From positions 1 to 24,068 of the forward strand of contig OMUE01000160.1 in NCBI GenBank assembly GCA_900314165.1: DNA of 24,068 nt. The letters run 5' to 3'. The translations under genes and the position numbers were made by a program. The stretch is from an uncultured Acidaminococcus sp. (GTDB lineage: Bacteria; Bacillota_C; Negativicutes; Acidaminococcales; Acidaminococcaceae). Shown here piece after piece: positions 1-7,832 of the stretch (its first letter is position 1; each line of letters starts with the position of its first letter). The notes under the pieces were generated by a model. The model was given only the letters and a program-made list of their open reading frames with translations. It did no database searches and was not told where the DNA came from.

Positions 1-1375
1 GGACAGCATAGCATTTCTCAACGCCATCAAAGGATTCAGCAATTTCTTCCAATCGAGTTAACCGTTTCAGGTAGGTTTCCAGAGTTTCTCTCCGGGCACC
101 GGGTCTGGCAGCAGAAATAGCATCTGCCGCAGAAACAAGGACAGCCTGGACAGAATTAGGTTCGCAGTCTCCGTGGTGGGACATGATAGTATTGACGACG
201 ATATCGGATTCATGATACCGCTTGGCCACTTCTGCGCCCAGATCCACGTGGGAACCTTCCACTTCGTGGTCCACAGCCTTGCCGATATCGTGGAGCAAGC
301 CTGCCCGTTTGGCAGTATTCACGTCCACGCCCAGTTCGGCAGCCATGAGGCCTGCCAGATGAGCCACTTCCGTGGAATGCTTCAATACGTTCTGTCCATA
401 GCTCGTACGGTATTTCAACCGTCCCAGCAATTTCACCAATTCAGGATGGATACCATGGACACCGGTTTCATAGGTAGCCTGTTCCCCGGCTTCCTTAATC
501 TTCTGATCCAGTTCCTTCTGGGCTTTCTCCACCATTTCCTCAATACGGGCAGGATGGATACGGCCATCGTTGATCAATTTCTCCAGTGCAACCCGGGCCA
601 CTTCCCGGCGGACAGGATCAAAGCCGGAAATGATGACAGCTTCCGGCGTATCATCAATGATCAGGTCTATACCGGTCAGGGTTTCCAGGGTACGGATGTT
701 ACGGCCTTCACGGCCGATGATCCGACCTTTCATTTCATCGTTAGGCAGGGGCACCACGGTCACCGTGGTTTCTGCTACCTGGTCTGCAGCACAGCGCTGG
801 ATGGCCAGGGAAATGATTTCACGGGCCTTCTGGTCCGCTATATCCTTCGCTTCCTGCTCCATGTCTTTAATGAGGCGGGCTTTGTCGTGTTTTACTTCTT
901 CCCGCACATTATCCAGCAATTCCTGTTTTGCCTGGTCGCTGGTAAGACCGGAAATCCGTTCCAGTTCAGCCGTCTGCTGCTCATACAGGGCATCTAATTT
1001 ACTCTGGGATTCCCGGAGTTTATTGCTCTGTTCCAGAAGTTTTTCTTCTTTCCGTTCGTAAGCATCCATTTTCTTGTCCACATTTTCTTCCTTTTGGACA
1101 AGGCGACGCTCATTCTTGCTTAATTCTGCTCGTCTTTCTTTGATTTCCCGTTCCATTTCAGAACGCTGACGATGGATTTCTTCTTTGGCTTCTACCAAAG
1201 CTTCTTTCTTCTTGGCTTCCCCGGCCTTTTTAGCTTCTTCCAAAATCTGCTTCGCGGTTTCTTCCGCTGTACCGATCTTGCCTTCCGCAATATTTTTCCG
1301 AGCCAGGTAACCGCCGCCAACGCCAACTATACAAAGAACGACAGCAATGACTATACTCATAGGATCTATGATCAA
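1..1375 (-). CDS. rny: Ribonuclease Y (RNase Y), 3' end cut by window edge
   Basis: RNase Y is a membrane-anchored endoribonuclease that starts bulk mRNA decay in Firmicutes. About 458 codons are visible. They show an N-terminal membrane segment (roughly residues 6-24), a long Lys/Glu-rich coiled coil (to about 200), a KH RNA-binding domain with [12 protein letters not shown] near residue 210, and an HD phosphohydrolase domain with [17 protein letters not shown] near residue 355 and SHHGD further on. The frame is open at position 1. By comparison with the Bacillus protein about 55 C-terminal residues are missing. The start is uncertain: a strong AAGGAGGTG lies at 1377-1385, a TTG at 1375 is only 3 nt past its GGAGG, and the first ATG (1360) is 18 nt past it. 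The gene has its own promoter and follows recX, the usual recA-recX-rny neighbourhood. Identity is certain; the start is not. Confidence 0.95.
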   Translation of the reverse strand, partial: MIIDPMSIVIAVVLCIVGVGGGYLARKNIAEGKIGTAEETAKQILEEAKKAGEAKKKEALVEAKEEIHRQRSEMEREIKERRAELSKNERRLVQKEENVDKKMDAYERKEEKLLEQSNKLRESQSKLDALYEQQTAELERISGLTSDQAKQELLDNVREEVKHDKARLIKDMEQEAKDIADQKAREIISLAIQRCAADQVAETTVTVVPLPNDEMKGRIIGREGRNIRTLETLTGIDLIIDDTPEAVIISGFDPVRREVARVALEKLINDGRIHPARIEEMVEKAQKELDQKIKEAGEQATYETGVHGIHPELVKLLGRLKYRTSYGQNVLKHSTEVAHLAGLMAAELGVDVNTAKRAGLLHDIGKAVDHEVEGSHVDLGAEVAKRYHESDIVVNTIMSHHGDCEPNSVQAVLVSAADAISAARPGARRETLETYLKRLTRLEEIAESFDGVEKCYAV

Positions 1376-1426
1376 ACACCTCCTTCTTTTCTAAATTTTT
1401 TCATGAACCTTTTTCATACAACAAAT

Positions 1427-1448
1427 AAGGCAACCCCAGGGTCGCCTT
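1427..1448 (-). promoter_or_regulatory. Hairpin in the rny 5' leader
   Basis: Read on the minus strand, AAGGCGACCC and GGGTTGCCTT form a 9-10 bp stem around a tiny loop. One pair is a G-U that would be a mismatch on the other strand, so the minus-strand RNA is the likely functional form. It lies about 25-45 nt after the predicted rny transcription start. The following ATTTGTTG is only moderately U-rich, so it could be an attenuator, a stability hairpin or a processing site. Its role is inferred. Confidence 0.4.
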
Positions 1449-1478
1449 AACACCCAAAAAACACGATTGGACAAAAAT

Positions 1479-1507
1479 ATTTTATAGTATTTTGGAGGTG
1501 GTGTCAA
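1479..1507 (-). promoter_or_regulatory. Sigma-A type promoter for rny
   Basis: On the minus strand a perfect -35 TTGACA (1502-1507) is followed after exactly 17 nt by TAAAAT (1479-1484), a 5/6 match to the -10 consensus. Transcription should start near 1472. The -35 box begins only a few bases past the recX terminator stem, so rny can be transcribed independently of recA-recX. Confidence 0.75.
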
Positions 1508-1548
1508 TAAAATAGGACTGTGAAGATATTTCCCCTCACAGCCCTATT
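1505..1548 (-). terminator. Intrinsic terminator after recX
   Basis: The arms AATAGGGCTGTGA and TCACAGTCCTATT (1536-1548 and 1511-1523 on the minus strand) form a 13-bp stem with one G-U pair, a 12-nt loop, and TTATTG after it. On the opposite strand the G-U becomes an A-C mismatch, so the terminator is built for the recX direction. It begins 7 nt after the recX stop codon. Confidence 0.85.
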
Positions 1549-1554
1549 GCAAAA

Positions 1555-2052
1555 TCACTCTTCGTTCCAGCCTTCTAACGCACTGGCTATGGCTCCGGTG
1601 GTGAAGCCACGGCTGGCCAGCATACGGGCTAATGCAGCCTTGCCCTTGCGATCGTCTTCCGGATATTTCCGGTGCAGCCGTTCCCGTTCCTTGCGGACCA
1701 GGGTCCAGGCCCGGTCTGTTTCTTCTCCGTCCTCCACCTGCTCCAGCATAAGGCCGGCAAAACGACTGGGAATCTCCCGTTTCTGCAGCATAAGCCGCAG
1801 ATATTGCCGCCCATAAACGCCTTTACGGCGCCAGGCGTCCAACACATGCTCTGCACACCGTTCATCGTCCAGAAAGTGGCGTTCTTGCAATTTCTGGATG
1901 ACCTGTTCCTGGATGTCCTCAGGACATTGCCGGTCTCCCAGCTTCGTCTTTAGCTCCAGGCTGCTGTGGTCCCGGAGGGCCAGCTTATCCAGGGCGAAAT
2001 TATAGGCCTCCTTGTACGTAGCAAGGGGTTCTTTTGCCTTACTGCGCATCAT
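1555..2052 (-). CDS. recX: Regulatory protein RecX
   Basis: RecX binds RecA filaments and limits their activity in recombination and the SOS response. The 165-residue protein has the usual length and character: small, highly charged, made of helical three-helix repeats, with [20 protein letters not shown] and [20 protein letters not shown] in the middle and a C-terminal repeat ending in [11 protein letters not shown]. Its start (ATGATG at 2052/2049) overlaps the last 14 nt of recA, so translation is probably coupled to recA and RecX is made in step with its target. A strong terminator follows at once. The call rests on both the sequence and its position after recA. Confidence 0.93.
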   Translation of the reverse strand: MMRSKAKEPLATYKEAYNFALDKLALRDHSSLELKTKLGDRQCPEDIQEQVIQKLQERHFLDDERCAEHVLDAWRRKGVYGRQYLRLMLQKREIPSRFAGLMLEQVEDGEETDRAWTLVRKERERLHRKYPEDDRKGKAALARMLASRGFTTGAIASALEGWNEE

Positions 2053-3115
2053 CAGGCGCTGCGTCCGGCGTCATCAGCAGATCTTCCGGTTCTTTGTCCC
2101 CTTTGGGCAGTTCTTCCGTAGGCAGGCCCGCAGCCGCACGGATCTTTTGTTCCACTTCTGCAGCCATATCCGGGTGCTGCTTTAGGAACAGCTTTGTATT
2201 TTCCCGGCCCTGGCCGATCCGTTCATCCCCATAGGAATACCAGGCACCACTCTTGTTAAGGATGTTATATTGGACACCCAGATCCACCAGGCAGCCTTCG
2301 TGAGAAATGCCTTCCCCGTACATGATATCGAACTCAGCTTGTTTGAAGGGAGGCGCCACCTTATTCTTCACAACCTTCACACGGGTATGGTTGCCGATGA
2401 TATCGTTGCCATTCTTCAGGCTTTCCACCCGGCGGACATCCATGCGGACCGTCGCATAGAACTTCAAAGCCCGGCCACCGGTAGTCACTTCCGGGTTGCC
2501 GAACATGACACCCACTTTTTCACGGATCTGGTTGATGAACACCGTAGCCGTCCGGCTCTTGGAGATAATACCGGTCAATTTCCGCAGAGCCTGGCTCATG
2601 AGTCTGGCCTGAAGGCCTACATGGGAATCTCCCATGTCCCCTTCAATTTCTGCTTTAGGTACCAGGGCCGCTACGGAGTCGATGACGATAATATCGATGG
2701 CGCCGCTGCGAACCAGGGCATCGCAGATTTCCAGGGCCTGTTCGCCGGTATCCGGTTGGGAAATCAGCAGGTTGTCCACGTCCACGCCCAGATGCCGGGC
2801 ATATTCCGGATCCAGGGCATGTTCTGCATCGATGAAAGCTGCATAGCCGCCCCGTTTTTGGGCCTCCGCAATCATGTGCAGGGCTACCGTAGTCTTGCCG
2901 GAAGATTCAGGTCCGTAGATTTCGATAATACGGCCCCGGGGAATACCCCCTACGCCCAGTGCAATATCCAGGGACAGAGCCCCGGTAGGAATCGTTTCTA
3001 TATTCATTTTTTCACTGGCGTCTCCCAGCTTCATGATGGACCCCTTGCCGAAGTCCTTTTCAATCTGTTTGAGAGCCGCGTCCAGTGCTTTCGTCTTATC
3101 CATATCCATACTCAT
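2039..3115 (-). CDS. recA: Recombinase RecA
   Basis: RecA is the DNA strand-exchange ATPase that also acts as co-protease for LexA. The 358-residue protein shows Walker A GPESSGKT at residues 68-75, Walker B IIVID at about 142-146, the MAW region, and loop regions around [19 protein letters not shown] and [16 protein letters not shown]. The C-terminal tail is acidic, as usual. The reading frame extends to 3160, but the ATG at 3115 is chosen because AAGGAG precedes it by 8 nt and it gives the normal family N-terminus ([15 protein letters not shown]). The longer version would start inside the promoter region. The gene has its own promoter with an SOS box, 4 nt after the hslO stop codon, and overlaps recX. 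Confidence 0.99.
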   Translation of the reverse strand: MSMDMDKTKALDAALKQIEKDFGKGSIMKLGDASEKMNIETIPTGALSLDIALGVGGIPRGRIIEIYGPESSGKTTVALHMIAEAQKRGGYAAFIDAEHALDPEYARHLGVDVDNLLISQPDTGEQALEICDALVRSGAIDIIVIDSVAALVPKAEIEGDMGDSHVGLQARLMSQALRKLTGIISKSRTATVFINQIREKVGVMFGNPEVTTGGRALKFYATVRMDVRRVESLKNGNDIIGNHTRVKVVKNKVAPPFKQAEFDIMYGEGISHEGCLVDLGVQYNILNKSGAWYSYGDERIGQGRENTKLFLKQHPDMAAEVEQKIRAAAGLPTEELPKGDKEPEDLLMTPDAAPDDAQ

Positions 3116-3151
3116 ACATTCCTCTCCTTGTACGACTTCTCTTATAGGTAT

Positions 3152-3180
3152 ATTATACAAACATTTGTTCGTGTAGTCAA
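3152..3180 (-). promoter_or_regulatory. recA promoter
   Basis: On the minus strand the -35 box TTGACT (3175-3180) and a perfect -10 TATAAT (3152-3157) are separated by exactly 17 nt. Transcription should start near 3145, giving a leader of about 30 nt. The spacer carries the LexA/DinR operator, so repressor and RNA polymerase cannot bind together. Confidence 0.85.
3158..3171. promoter_or_regulatory. LexA (DinR) SOS box
   Basis: On the minus strand the site reads CGAACAAATGTTTG. It matches the Gram-positive SOS-box consensus CGAAC-N4-GTTCG at 9 of 10 defined bases, the exception being T for C in the right half. It sits wholly inside the -35/-10 spacer of recA, the expected place for LexA repression relieved by DNA damage. 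LexA itself is not in this window. Confidence 0.85.
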
Positions 3181-3184
3181 CATG

Positions 3185-4045
3185 TTATGCTTGTTCTTTT
3201 AGTGCTTTCAGTTCTTCAGGAGTAAAGATATATTTCTTATTGCAGTATTGGCAGTGAACCTCCGTCTGAGGATCCAGCAGGATTTCTTTGTAGTCCTTCT
3301 CCGGCAGGCCTGCCAGCATCTTGCCCACCTTTTCCCGGCTGCAGGTGCAGTGGAAAGAAACCGGATGGGATTCCAGGATTTCTACTTCTAACCCTTTCGC
3401 TACCTTGCGGATCATGTCTTCCGGCGTGCAGCCAATATTCAGCAGTTCCGTCACATAGGGCAGGGTCAGGATGTTGTCTTCCAGAGTCTTGGCCGTTTCT
3501 TCGGAAGCGTCCGGCAGCAGCTGGACGAAATAGCCCCCCGCATGGAGAACGCTACCATCTTTATCCACCAGCACCCCTAATGCCACACTGGAGGGAGTCT
3601 GTTCGGACACAGCCAGATAACGGGTCAGGTCCGCAGCGATTTCCCCACTCTTGAGGGTAGAAACCCCGGTAAAGGGTTCGCCGCTTTCCGGACAGCGTGT
3701 TACGGCTACCATGCCGTAGTGACCTACGCCGCCTCCTACGTCCAGTTTGCCGTTCTTGGACGGCAGCATGACTTCCGGGTGCATGACAAAGCCCCGCACC
3801 GTATAATCCCGGGCATCTGCCATCACCTGGCCTAAAGGGCCATCCCCTTTAATGCGCACCGTAACGGCTTCCCCGCTCTTCATCGTAGCAGCCAGAAGAA
3901 GGGCTCCGGCAGCTGTCCGCCCCAGAGCCGCACAGGCCAGGGGCGAGCAGTTGTGGATTTCGTTCATATACTGAGTCAGATGGGTAGTGGTCACGGCATA
4001 GATGCGGGCATCCCCTGCTGTGGCCTTTACTAACAGATCTTCCAT
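3185..4045 (-). CDS. hslO: Hsp33 redox-regulated chaperone
   Basis: Hsp33 is a cytosolic holdase that is switched on when oxidants release zinc from its cysteines and that protects proteins from aggregation. The 286-residue protein has normal length and the diagnostic zinc switch: C233-T-C235, 29 residues, then C265-QY-C268 near the C-terminus. The N-terminal chaperone domain includes GGGVGHYGMVAVTR near 104-117. The ATG at 4045 is preceded by AAGGAG that overlaps the ribH stop codon, and only 9 nt separate the genes. It is therefore probably the last gene of the riboflavin operon and under the same FMN control. No terminator separates it from the recA promoter. Confidence 0.96.
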   Translation of the reverse strand: MEDLLVKATAGDARIYAVTTTHLTQYMNEIHNCSPLACAALGRTAAGALLLAATMKSGEAVTVRIKGDGPLGQVMADARDYTVRGFVMHPEVMLPSKNGKLDVGGGVGHYGMVAVTRCPESGEPFTGVSTLKSGEIAADLTRYLAVSEQTPSSVALGVLVDKDGSVLHAGGYFVQLLPDASEETAKTLEDNILTLPYVTELLNIGCTPEDMIRKVAKGLEVEILESHPVSFHCTCSREKVGKMLAGLPEKDYKEILLDPQTEVHCQYCNKKYIFTPEELKALKEQA

Positions 4046-4054
4046 ACCGACTCC

Positions 4055-4516
4055 TTACAGCTGACGGGTCAGGTTGACCATTTCAATGACAGCTTCTGCC
4101 GTTTGAGACCCTTTATTGCCGGCCTTGGTGCCAGCCCGTTCCACAGCCTGTTCGATATTTTCCGTGGTCAGGATGCCAAAGCCCGTAGGAACTTCCGTTT
4201 CCATATTGACGAGAGCTACACCCTTGGACACTTCGTTGCACACGTAATCGTAGTGGCTGGTAGCCCCGCGGATGACGGCGCCCAGGCAGATGATGCCGTC
4301 GTACTTGCCGCTTTTAGCCATCTTCTTGGCGACCAGGGGAATTTCAAAAGCCCCGGGAACCCAGGCTACGGTAATATCGGCTTCCTCAGCACCGTGCCGG
4401 ACCAGGGTGTCTTCTGCACCACTCAGCAGTTTGCTGGTAATGAATTCGTTAAAACGGGATACGACGATACCGAATTTCAGACCTTGCGCTAATAATTTGC
4501 CTTCTACAATGTTCAT
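4055..4516 (-). CDS. ribH: 6,7-dimethyl-8-ribityllumazine synthase (RibH)
   Basis: RibH condenses the pyrimidine made from GTP with 3,4-dihydroxy-2-butanone 4-phosphate to give lumazine, the penultimate step of riboflavin synthesis. It usually assembles as a 60-subunit shell. The 153-residue protein has typical length, GAFEIP at 55-60 for substrate binding, and [14 protein letters not shown] at 79-92 with the catalytic His88. The C-terminal region [20 protein letters not shown] is highly conserved. The start ATG shares one base with the ribBA stop codon (TAATG), which implies coupled translation; GAGG lies 10 nt upstream. Confidence 0.98.
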   Translation of the reverse strand: MNIVEGKLLAQGLKFGIVVSRFNEFITSKLLSGAEDTLVRHGAEEADITVAWVPGAFEIPLVAKKMAKSGKYDGIICLGAVIRGATSHYDYVCNEVSKGVALVNMETEVPTGFGILTTENIEQAVERAGTKAGNKGSQTAEAVIEMVNLTRQL

Positions 4517-5736
4517 TATTTTTCGACCTCCAATTCATGCAGTTCATGACCCATGCGGACTTCTTTCGTCACCATGTATTTATGGTTAAAGCAGTTGTCT
4601 TTCATAATGATGGGCACCGTTTCCGTAATCGTAATGCCATAGCCGGCCAGGCCAGCCCGTTTAGCCGGGTTGTTCGTCATCAGGCGGATGGTGGACAGGC
4701 CCAGGTCAGCCAGGATCTGGGCACCGATGCCGTAATCCCTCATATCCGGTGCAAAGCCCAGTTTGATGTTGGCATCCACCGTATCCAGGCCCTTGTCCTG
4801 CAGTTCGTAAGCCCGCAGCTTGTTGGCCAGTCCGATACCTCTGCCTTCCTGACGCATGTACAGCACTACGCCGCAGCCTTCTTTTTCAATCATCCTCAGG
4901 CTGGTAGCCAGCTGGTCGCCGCAGTCGCAGCGCATGGAGCCGAAAGCATCGCCGGTCAGGCATTCGGAATGGACCCGAACCAGCACATTTTTCTTGCCGG
5001 CTACGTCCCCCTTGATGATGGCCACATGGCACAGGTCATCCAGGTCGTTTTCGTAGCCGATAGCCCGGAACATGCCATATTTGCTGGGCAGGGATACGTT
5101 GGCAATGCGGTGGACCATCTTTTCCGTCCGTTTCCGGTATGCCACCAGGTCAGCCACCGTAATGAACGTCAGGTTGTATTTCTGAGCAAATTCCATGAGC
5201 TCCGGGGTGCGAGCCATGGTGCCGTCTTCGCTCATGATTTCACAGCAGATGCCTACGGGCTTCAGGCCAGCCAGCTTGCACAGATCCGTCGTTGTCTCCG
5301 TATGGCCCGTACGGCGCAGGACGCCGCCCACCTTGCTGCGCAGCGGGAATACGTGGCCGGGACGGCGGAAGTCTTCCGGTCTTGCGCTTTCGTCCGTGAC
5401 TTTTTTAATGGTGTAAGCCCGTTCTACGGCAGAAATACCGGTGGTAGTATCCTTATGGTCAATGGATACGGTGAAGGCCGTTTCATGGTTGTCCGTGTTG
5501 TTGGCCACCATGGGTTCCATCTGCAGCCGGTCCAGGATGGCGCCGTCGCAGGGCATGCAGATCAAACCTTTGGCATGGGTTGCCATGAAGTTGATATCTG
5601 CAGGAGTCACGTATTCGGCGCTCATGATCAGATCCCCTTCGTTTTCACGGTCTTCGTCATCGGTCACCAGGACCATCTTGCCGGCTTTGATGTCGGCCAC
5701 AGCTTGTTCTATGGTACCAAATTTAAATTTTTCCAT
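4516..5736 (-). CDS. ribBA: Bifunctional DHBP synthase / GTP cyclohydrolase II (RibBA)
   Basis: This fusion supplies both precursors of riboflavin. The N-terminal half makes 3,4-dihydroxy-2-butanone 4-phosphate from ribulose 5-phosphate; the C-terminal half opens GTP. In the 406-residue protein the first domain (about 1-200) shows [13 protein letters not shown] at 25-37, HAKGLICMP at 54-62 and the [11 protein letters not shown] segment. The second (about 206-400) shows the zinc cysteines C259, C270 and C272 in [20 protein letters not shown], then [13 protein letters not shown] at 294-306 and the [10 protein letters not shown] loop. The frame is open upstream to 5769, but ATG 5736 is chosen because AAAAGGAG lies 8 nt before it and it follows the ribE stop. 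Both active sites look intact. Confidence 0.98.
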   Translation of the reverse strand: MEKFKFGTIEQAVADIKAGKMVLVTDDEDRENEGDLIMSAEYVTPADINFMATHAKGLICMPCDGAILDRLQMEPMVANNTDNHETAFTVSIDHKDTTTGISAVERAYTIKKVTDESARPEDFRRPGHVFPLRSKVGGVLRRTGHTETTTDLCKLAGLKPVGICCEIMSEDGTMARTPELMEFAQKYNLTFITVADLVAYRKRTEKMVHRIANVSLPSKYGMFRAIGYENDLDDLCHVAIIKGDVAGKKNVLVRVHSECLTGDAFGSMRCDCGDQLATSLRMIEKEGCGVVLYMRQEGRGIGLANKLRAYELQDKGLDTVDANIKLGFAPDMRDYGIGAQILADLGLSTIRLMTNNPAKRAGLAGYGITITETVPIIMKDNCFNHKYMVTKEVRMGHELHELEVEK

Positions 5737-5765
5737 AGCATGTTCTCCTTTTTGCACTGTATATA

Positions 5766-6404
5766 TCAAAAGAATCCATTCTCAAAGAGTGTTTCTTTCG
5801 TTAATGAACCTTTCGGTTTGTTCTCCAGCATCCGTTCCACATACTTGCCCAGGATATCCGTTTCCAGATTCACGGCGTCCCCTACTTTTTTGAAGCCCAG
5901 GGTGGTGAACTGGACGGTCAGGGGAATCAGGGATACGGAGAAGCTTGTGTCATTCAATTCCATAATGGTCAAACTGATGCCATCTATGGCAATAGAGCCC
6001 TTCATGACCATCTGGTGCAGCAGCTCCGGTGCCGCGCTGATGGTGGTTACCTTGGCAATGCCCTCGGGACGAATCTTGATGATCTTGCCTACGCCGTCCA
6101 CGTGGCCGGCTACAATATGCCCGTCCAGACCATCTCCTACGTGGAGGGTCCGTTCCAGGTTCACTTTGTCGCCTTTCTTCAGCAGGCCAATGGTAGTGCG
6201 CCGGACCGTTTCCGGCATCACGTCCACCGTAAATTCATGGCTGTCGCAGTGGGTCACGGTCAGGCAGGCTCCGTTGCAGCACACGCTTTCTCCGATTTTC
6301 AAAAGCGGAGGAATCTTTTCCGCCGTCAGGGTCAGCCGGTAAGAATTCTGTTCCCGACGCAGGGTTTCCACACTGCCCAGTTCTGCTATCAGTCCTGTGA
6401 ACAT
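5766..6404 (-). CDS. ribE: Riboflavin synthase, alpha chain (RibE)
   Basis: Riboflavin synthase dismutates two lumazine molecules into riboflavin and the pyrimidine precursor, the last step of the pathway. The 212-residue protein begins with the hallmark MFTGLI. It has the duplicated lumazine-binding fold: repeat one about 1-97 (NGACLTVT near 44-51) and repeat two about 98-195 (GHIVAGHVDGVG at the junction, then IDGISLTI as the matching motif). The ATG lies 4 nt after the ribD stop codon, and its AAAGGGG ribosome site is inside the ribD 3' end. Some annotations use the symbol ribC for this gene. Confidence 0.98.
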   Translation of the reverse strand: MFTGLIAELGSVETLRREQNSYRLTLTAEKIPPLLKIGESVCCNGACLTVTHCDSHEFTVDVMPETVRRTTIGLLKKGDKVNLERTLHVGDGLDGHIVAGHVDGVGKIIKIRPEGIAKVTTISAAPELLHQMVMKGSIAIDGISLTIMELNDTSFSVSLIPLTVQFTTLGFKKVGDAVNLETDILGKYVERMLENKPKGSLTKETLFENGFF

Positions 6405-6408
6405 GGGC

Positions 6409-7506
6409 TCAACCCCTTTCTATGACGCCGGTGATCAGCACATCGCTGTCGAAGGTCTTGATCCGGACTTCTGACAGAGTCACTCTTTCATCCATGACCT
6501 CGGCCCCTTCACCGCCTACAGCTGTCAGATTGTCCCGGCCCCCAATGAGGCAGGGTGCCACAAAGGCGTAAACCCGGTTGACCAGCTTCTGGTCCAGGAA
6601 AGAACCATGAACCTCGCTGCCGCCCTCTACCAGGACGCTGGTAATTTCCTGCTTGCCCAGGGTATCCAGCAGGACGCCCAGGTCCAGCTGGCCTTCTGTT
6701 TCCGGCACGGTCAGGACCTTTACCCGGGGCAGCTTCTTCAAAGCCGCCACTTTCTCTTTGTCCGCTCTGGGTCCCGTAACCAGCAGAGTGTCCGCCTGCC
6801 CATCCTGGAACACCTTTCTGTCCAGAGGGATCTGGCATTGGCTGTCCAGCACGATCCGCAGGGGATTCTTGCCTTCCACCAGGCGGACCGTCAGGGACGG
6901 ATCATCGTTCAGAACCGTATGCTTGCCCACCAGGATGGCGTCGTAAATTCTGCGCAGATAATGGGTGTACGTCCGAGACTTCTCATTGGAAATCCATTTG
7001 GAATCGCCCACTACGGTGGCAATCTTACCATCCAGGGTCATAGCGTATTTCATGGCTATGAAGGGCCGGCCGGTGGTCATCCAGTGCATGAACACTTCGT
7101 TCTGCCGGTAGGCTTCCTTGGCCAGCACACCCCGGACCACTTCCACGCCTGCTTCCCGCAGTCGGGCAAAGCCTCTGCCGGCTACTTTTGGATTTGGGTC
7201 GTCAGCCGCTGCCACGACTTTCTTTATGCCGGCTTTAATAAGAGCTTCGCAGCAGGGGCCCGTACGGCCATAATGGGAACAGGGCTCCAACGTTACGTAA
7301 GCGGTAGCTCCCTTTACTTTATCCCCGGCATCTGCCATGGCATTGATTTCCGCATGAGGCTGGCCGGCTTTGTGATGGTACCCCCGGCCAACGATTTCCC
7401 CGGAGGGGCTCACGATGACGCAGCCTACCAGAGGATTAGGGCTGGTACAGCCCCGTGCTTTTTCTGCCAGGTCCAGGGCCATTTTCATATATTCCTGATC
7501 TGTCAA
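6409..7506 (-). CDS. ribD: Bifunctional riboflavin deaminase/reductase (RibD)
   Basis: RibD carries out the second and third steps of the GTP branch: deamination of the pyrimidine ring, then NADPH-dependent reduction of the ribose side chain. In the 365-residue protein the deaminase domain (about 1-145) has the zinc ligands His51 in HAE and Cys76/Cys85 in EPCSHYGRTGPC. The reductase domain (about 146-360) has KYAMTLDGKIA and LVEGGSEVHGSFLDQ. The start is taken as TTG at 7506, with AGGTG 5 nt upstream, because the resulting MTDQEYMKMALDLA aligns with the family N-terminus. The alternative ATG at 7488 would remove six residues. It is the first gene after the FMN riboswitch. Confidence 0.97.
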   Translation of the reverse strand: MTDQEYMKMALDLAEKARGCTSPNPLVGCVIVSPSGEIVGRGYHHKAGQPHAEINAMADAGDKVKGATAYVTLEPCSHYGRTGPCCEALIKAGIKKVVAAADDPNPKVAGRGFARLREAGVEVVRGVLAKEAYRQNEVFMHWMTTGRPFIAMKYAMTLDGKIATVVGDSKWISNEKSRTYTHYLRRIYDAILVGKHTVLNDDPSLTVRLVEGKNPLRIVLDSQCQIPLDRKVFQDGQADTLLVTGPRADKEKVAALKKLPRVKVLTVPETEGQLDLGVLLDTLGKQEITSVLVEGGSEVHGSFLDQKLVNRVYAFVAPCLIGGRDNLTAVGGEGAEVMDERVTLSEVRIKTFDSDVLITGVIERG

Positions 7507-7525
7507 GAAATCACCTGCTTTCTGT

Positions 7526-7560
7526 AAACAAAAACCGTGCTACTTTGGGGAGTAGCACGG
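7526..7560 (-). terminator. Riboswitch-controlled intrinsic terminator before ribD
   Basis: A perfect 10-bp stem (CCGTGCTACT with AGTAGCACGG, 7551-7560 and 7535-7544) with a 6-nt loop is followed by TTTTTGTTT on the minus strand. It ends about 20 nt before the ribD start codon. This is the expression platform: when FMN is bound to the aptamer, the hairpin can form and stop transcription of the rib operon. Confidence 0.92.
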
Positions 7561-7578
7561 CAAAAATACACCTTTGCT

Positions 7579-7684
7579 GTCTTTTTCCATCCAGACTATA
7601 CTGTCGGTACCGGAATTTCACCGGTTCGTGCATATTGCTCGCGGACTATACCGCCGGTAGGGAATTGCACCCTGCCCCAAAGAC
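7579..7684 (-). ncRNA. FMN riboswitch (RFN element) aptamer
   Basis: The minus strand shows the conserved RFN blocks in order: GGGGCAGGGTGCAATTCCC, ACCGGCGGTATAGTCCGCGA, the hypervariable arm, ACCGGTGAAATTCCGGT, then ACCGACAGTATAGTCTGGAT. The closing P1 stem pairs GTCTTT (7679-7684) with AAAGAC (7579-7584). FMN binding is known to stabilise P1. Here that would free the downstream terminator and shut off ribD-ribE-ribBA-ribH-hslO when flavin is plentiful. CTTTGGGG in the 5' P1 strand is exactly complementary to CCCCAAAG in the terminator and can serve as antiterminator. Confidence 0.97.
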
Positions 7685-7707
7685 AAATCCTATAAAATTA
7701 CTTTTTT

Positions 7708-7737
7708 ATTATATACCACATAGAAGAATAATTGCAA
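7708..7737 (-). promoter_or_regulatory. Promoter of the rib operon
   Basis: On the minus strand a perfect -10 TATAAT (7708-7713) lies 18 nt after TTGCAA (7732-7737), a fair -35 box. Predicted initiation near 7701 leaves about 17 nt before the RFN aptamer, which fits a riboswitch leader of about 195 nt. Confidence 0.7.
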
Positions 7738-7832
7738 CAACTAAGGACGATTCCAAAGAACTTTCACATTTGATATCGGATTCCGTAGGGGCGCCCCAGA
7801 GCATAGCGGCGGTGCACCCGTAAATTACATGG
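7738..7832. other. Gene-free spacer between the AsmA-like gene and the rib promoter
   Basis: I see no gene and no intrinsic terminator here. Two perfect palindromes occur, GGGGCGCCCC (7788-7797) and GGTGCACC (7811-7818). Neither has a U-run after it on the minus strand, so they may be a remnant of a dispersed repeat rather than a stop signal. Confidence 0.35.

Noticed and set aside
3116..3160. Upstream ATG at 3160 as the recA start
   Set aside because: It would place the start codon inside the -10/spacer region and add 15 non-homologous residues. ATG 3115 has a proper AAGGAG.
2270..3202. 310-codon plus-strand open frame
   Set aside because: It is the antisense of recA, whose motifs and start are unambiguous.
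4537..6342. 601-codon open frame on the plus strand opposite ribBA and ribE
   Set aside because: It lies antisense to two clearly real genes, has no ribosome site or family motif, and its His/Val/Phe-rich composition is that expected of an antisense frame.
7788..7818. Palindromes GGGGCGCCCC and GGTGCACC as a terminator for the AsmA-like gene
   Set aside because: No U-run follows either palindrome on the minus strand, and the pairing between them needs a long loop.
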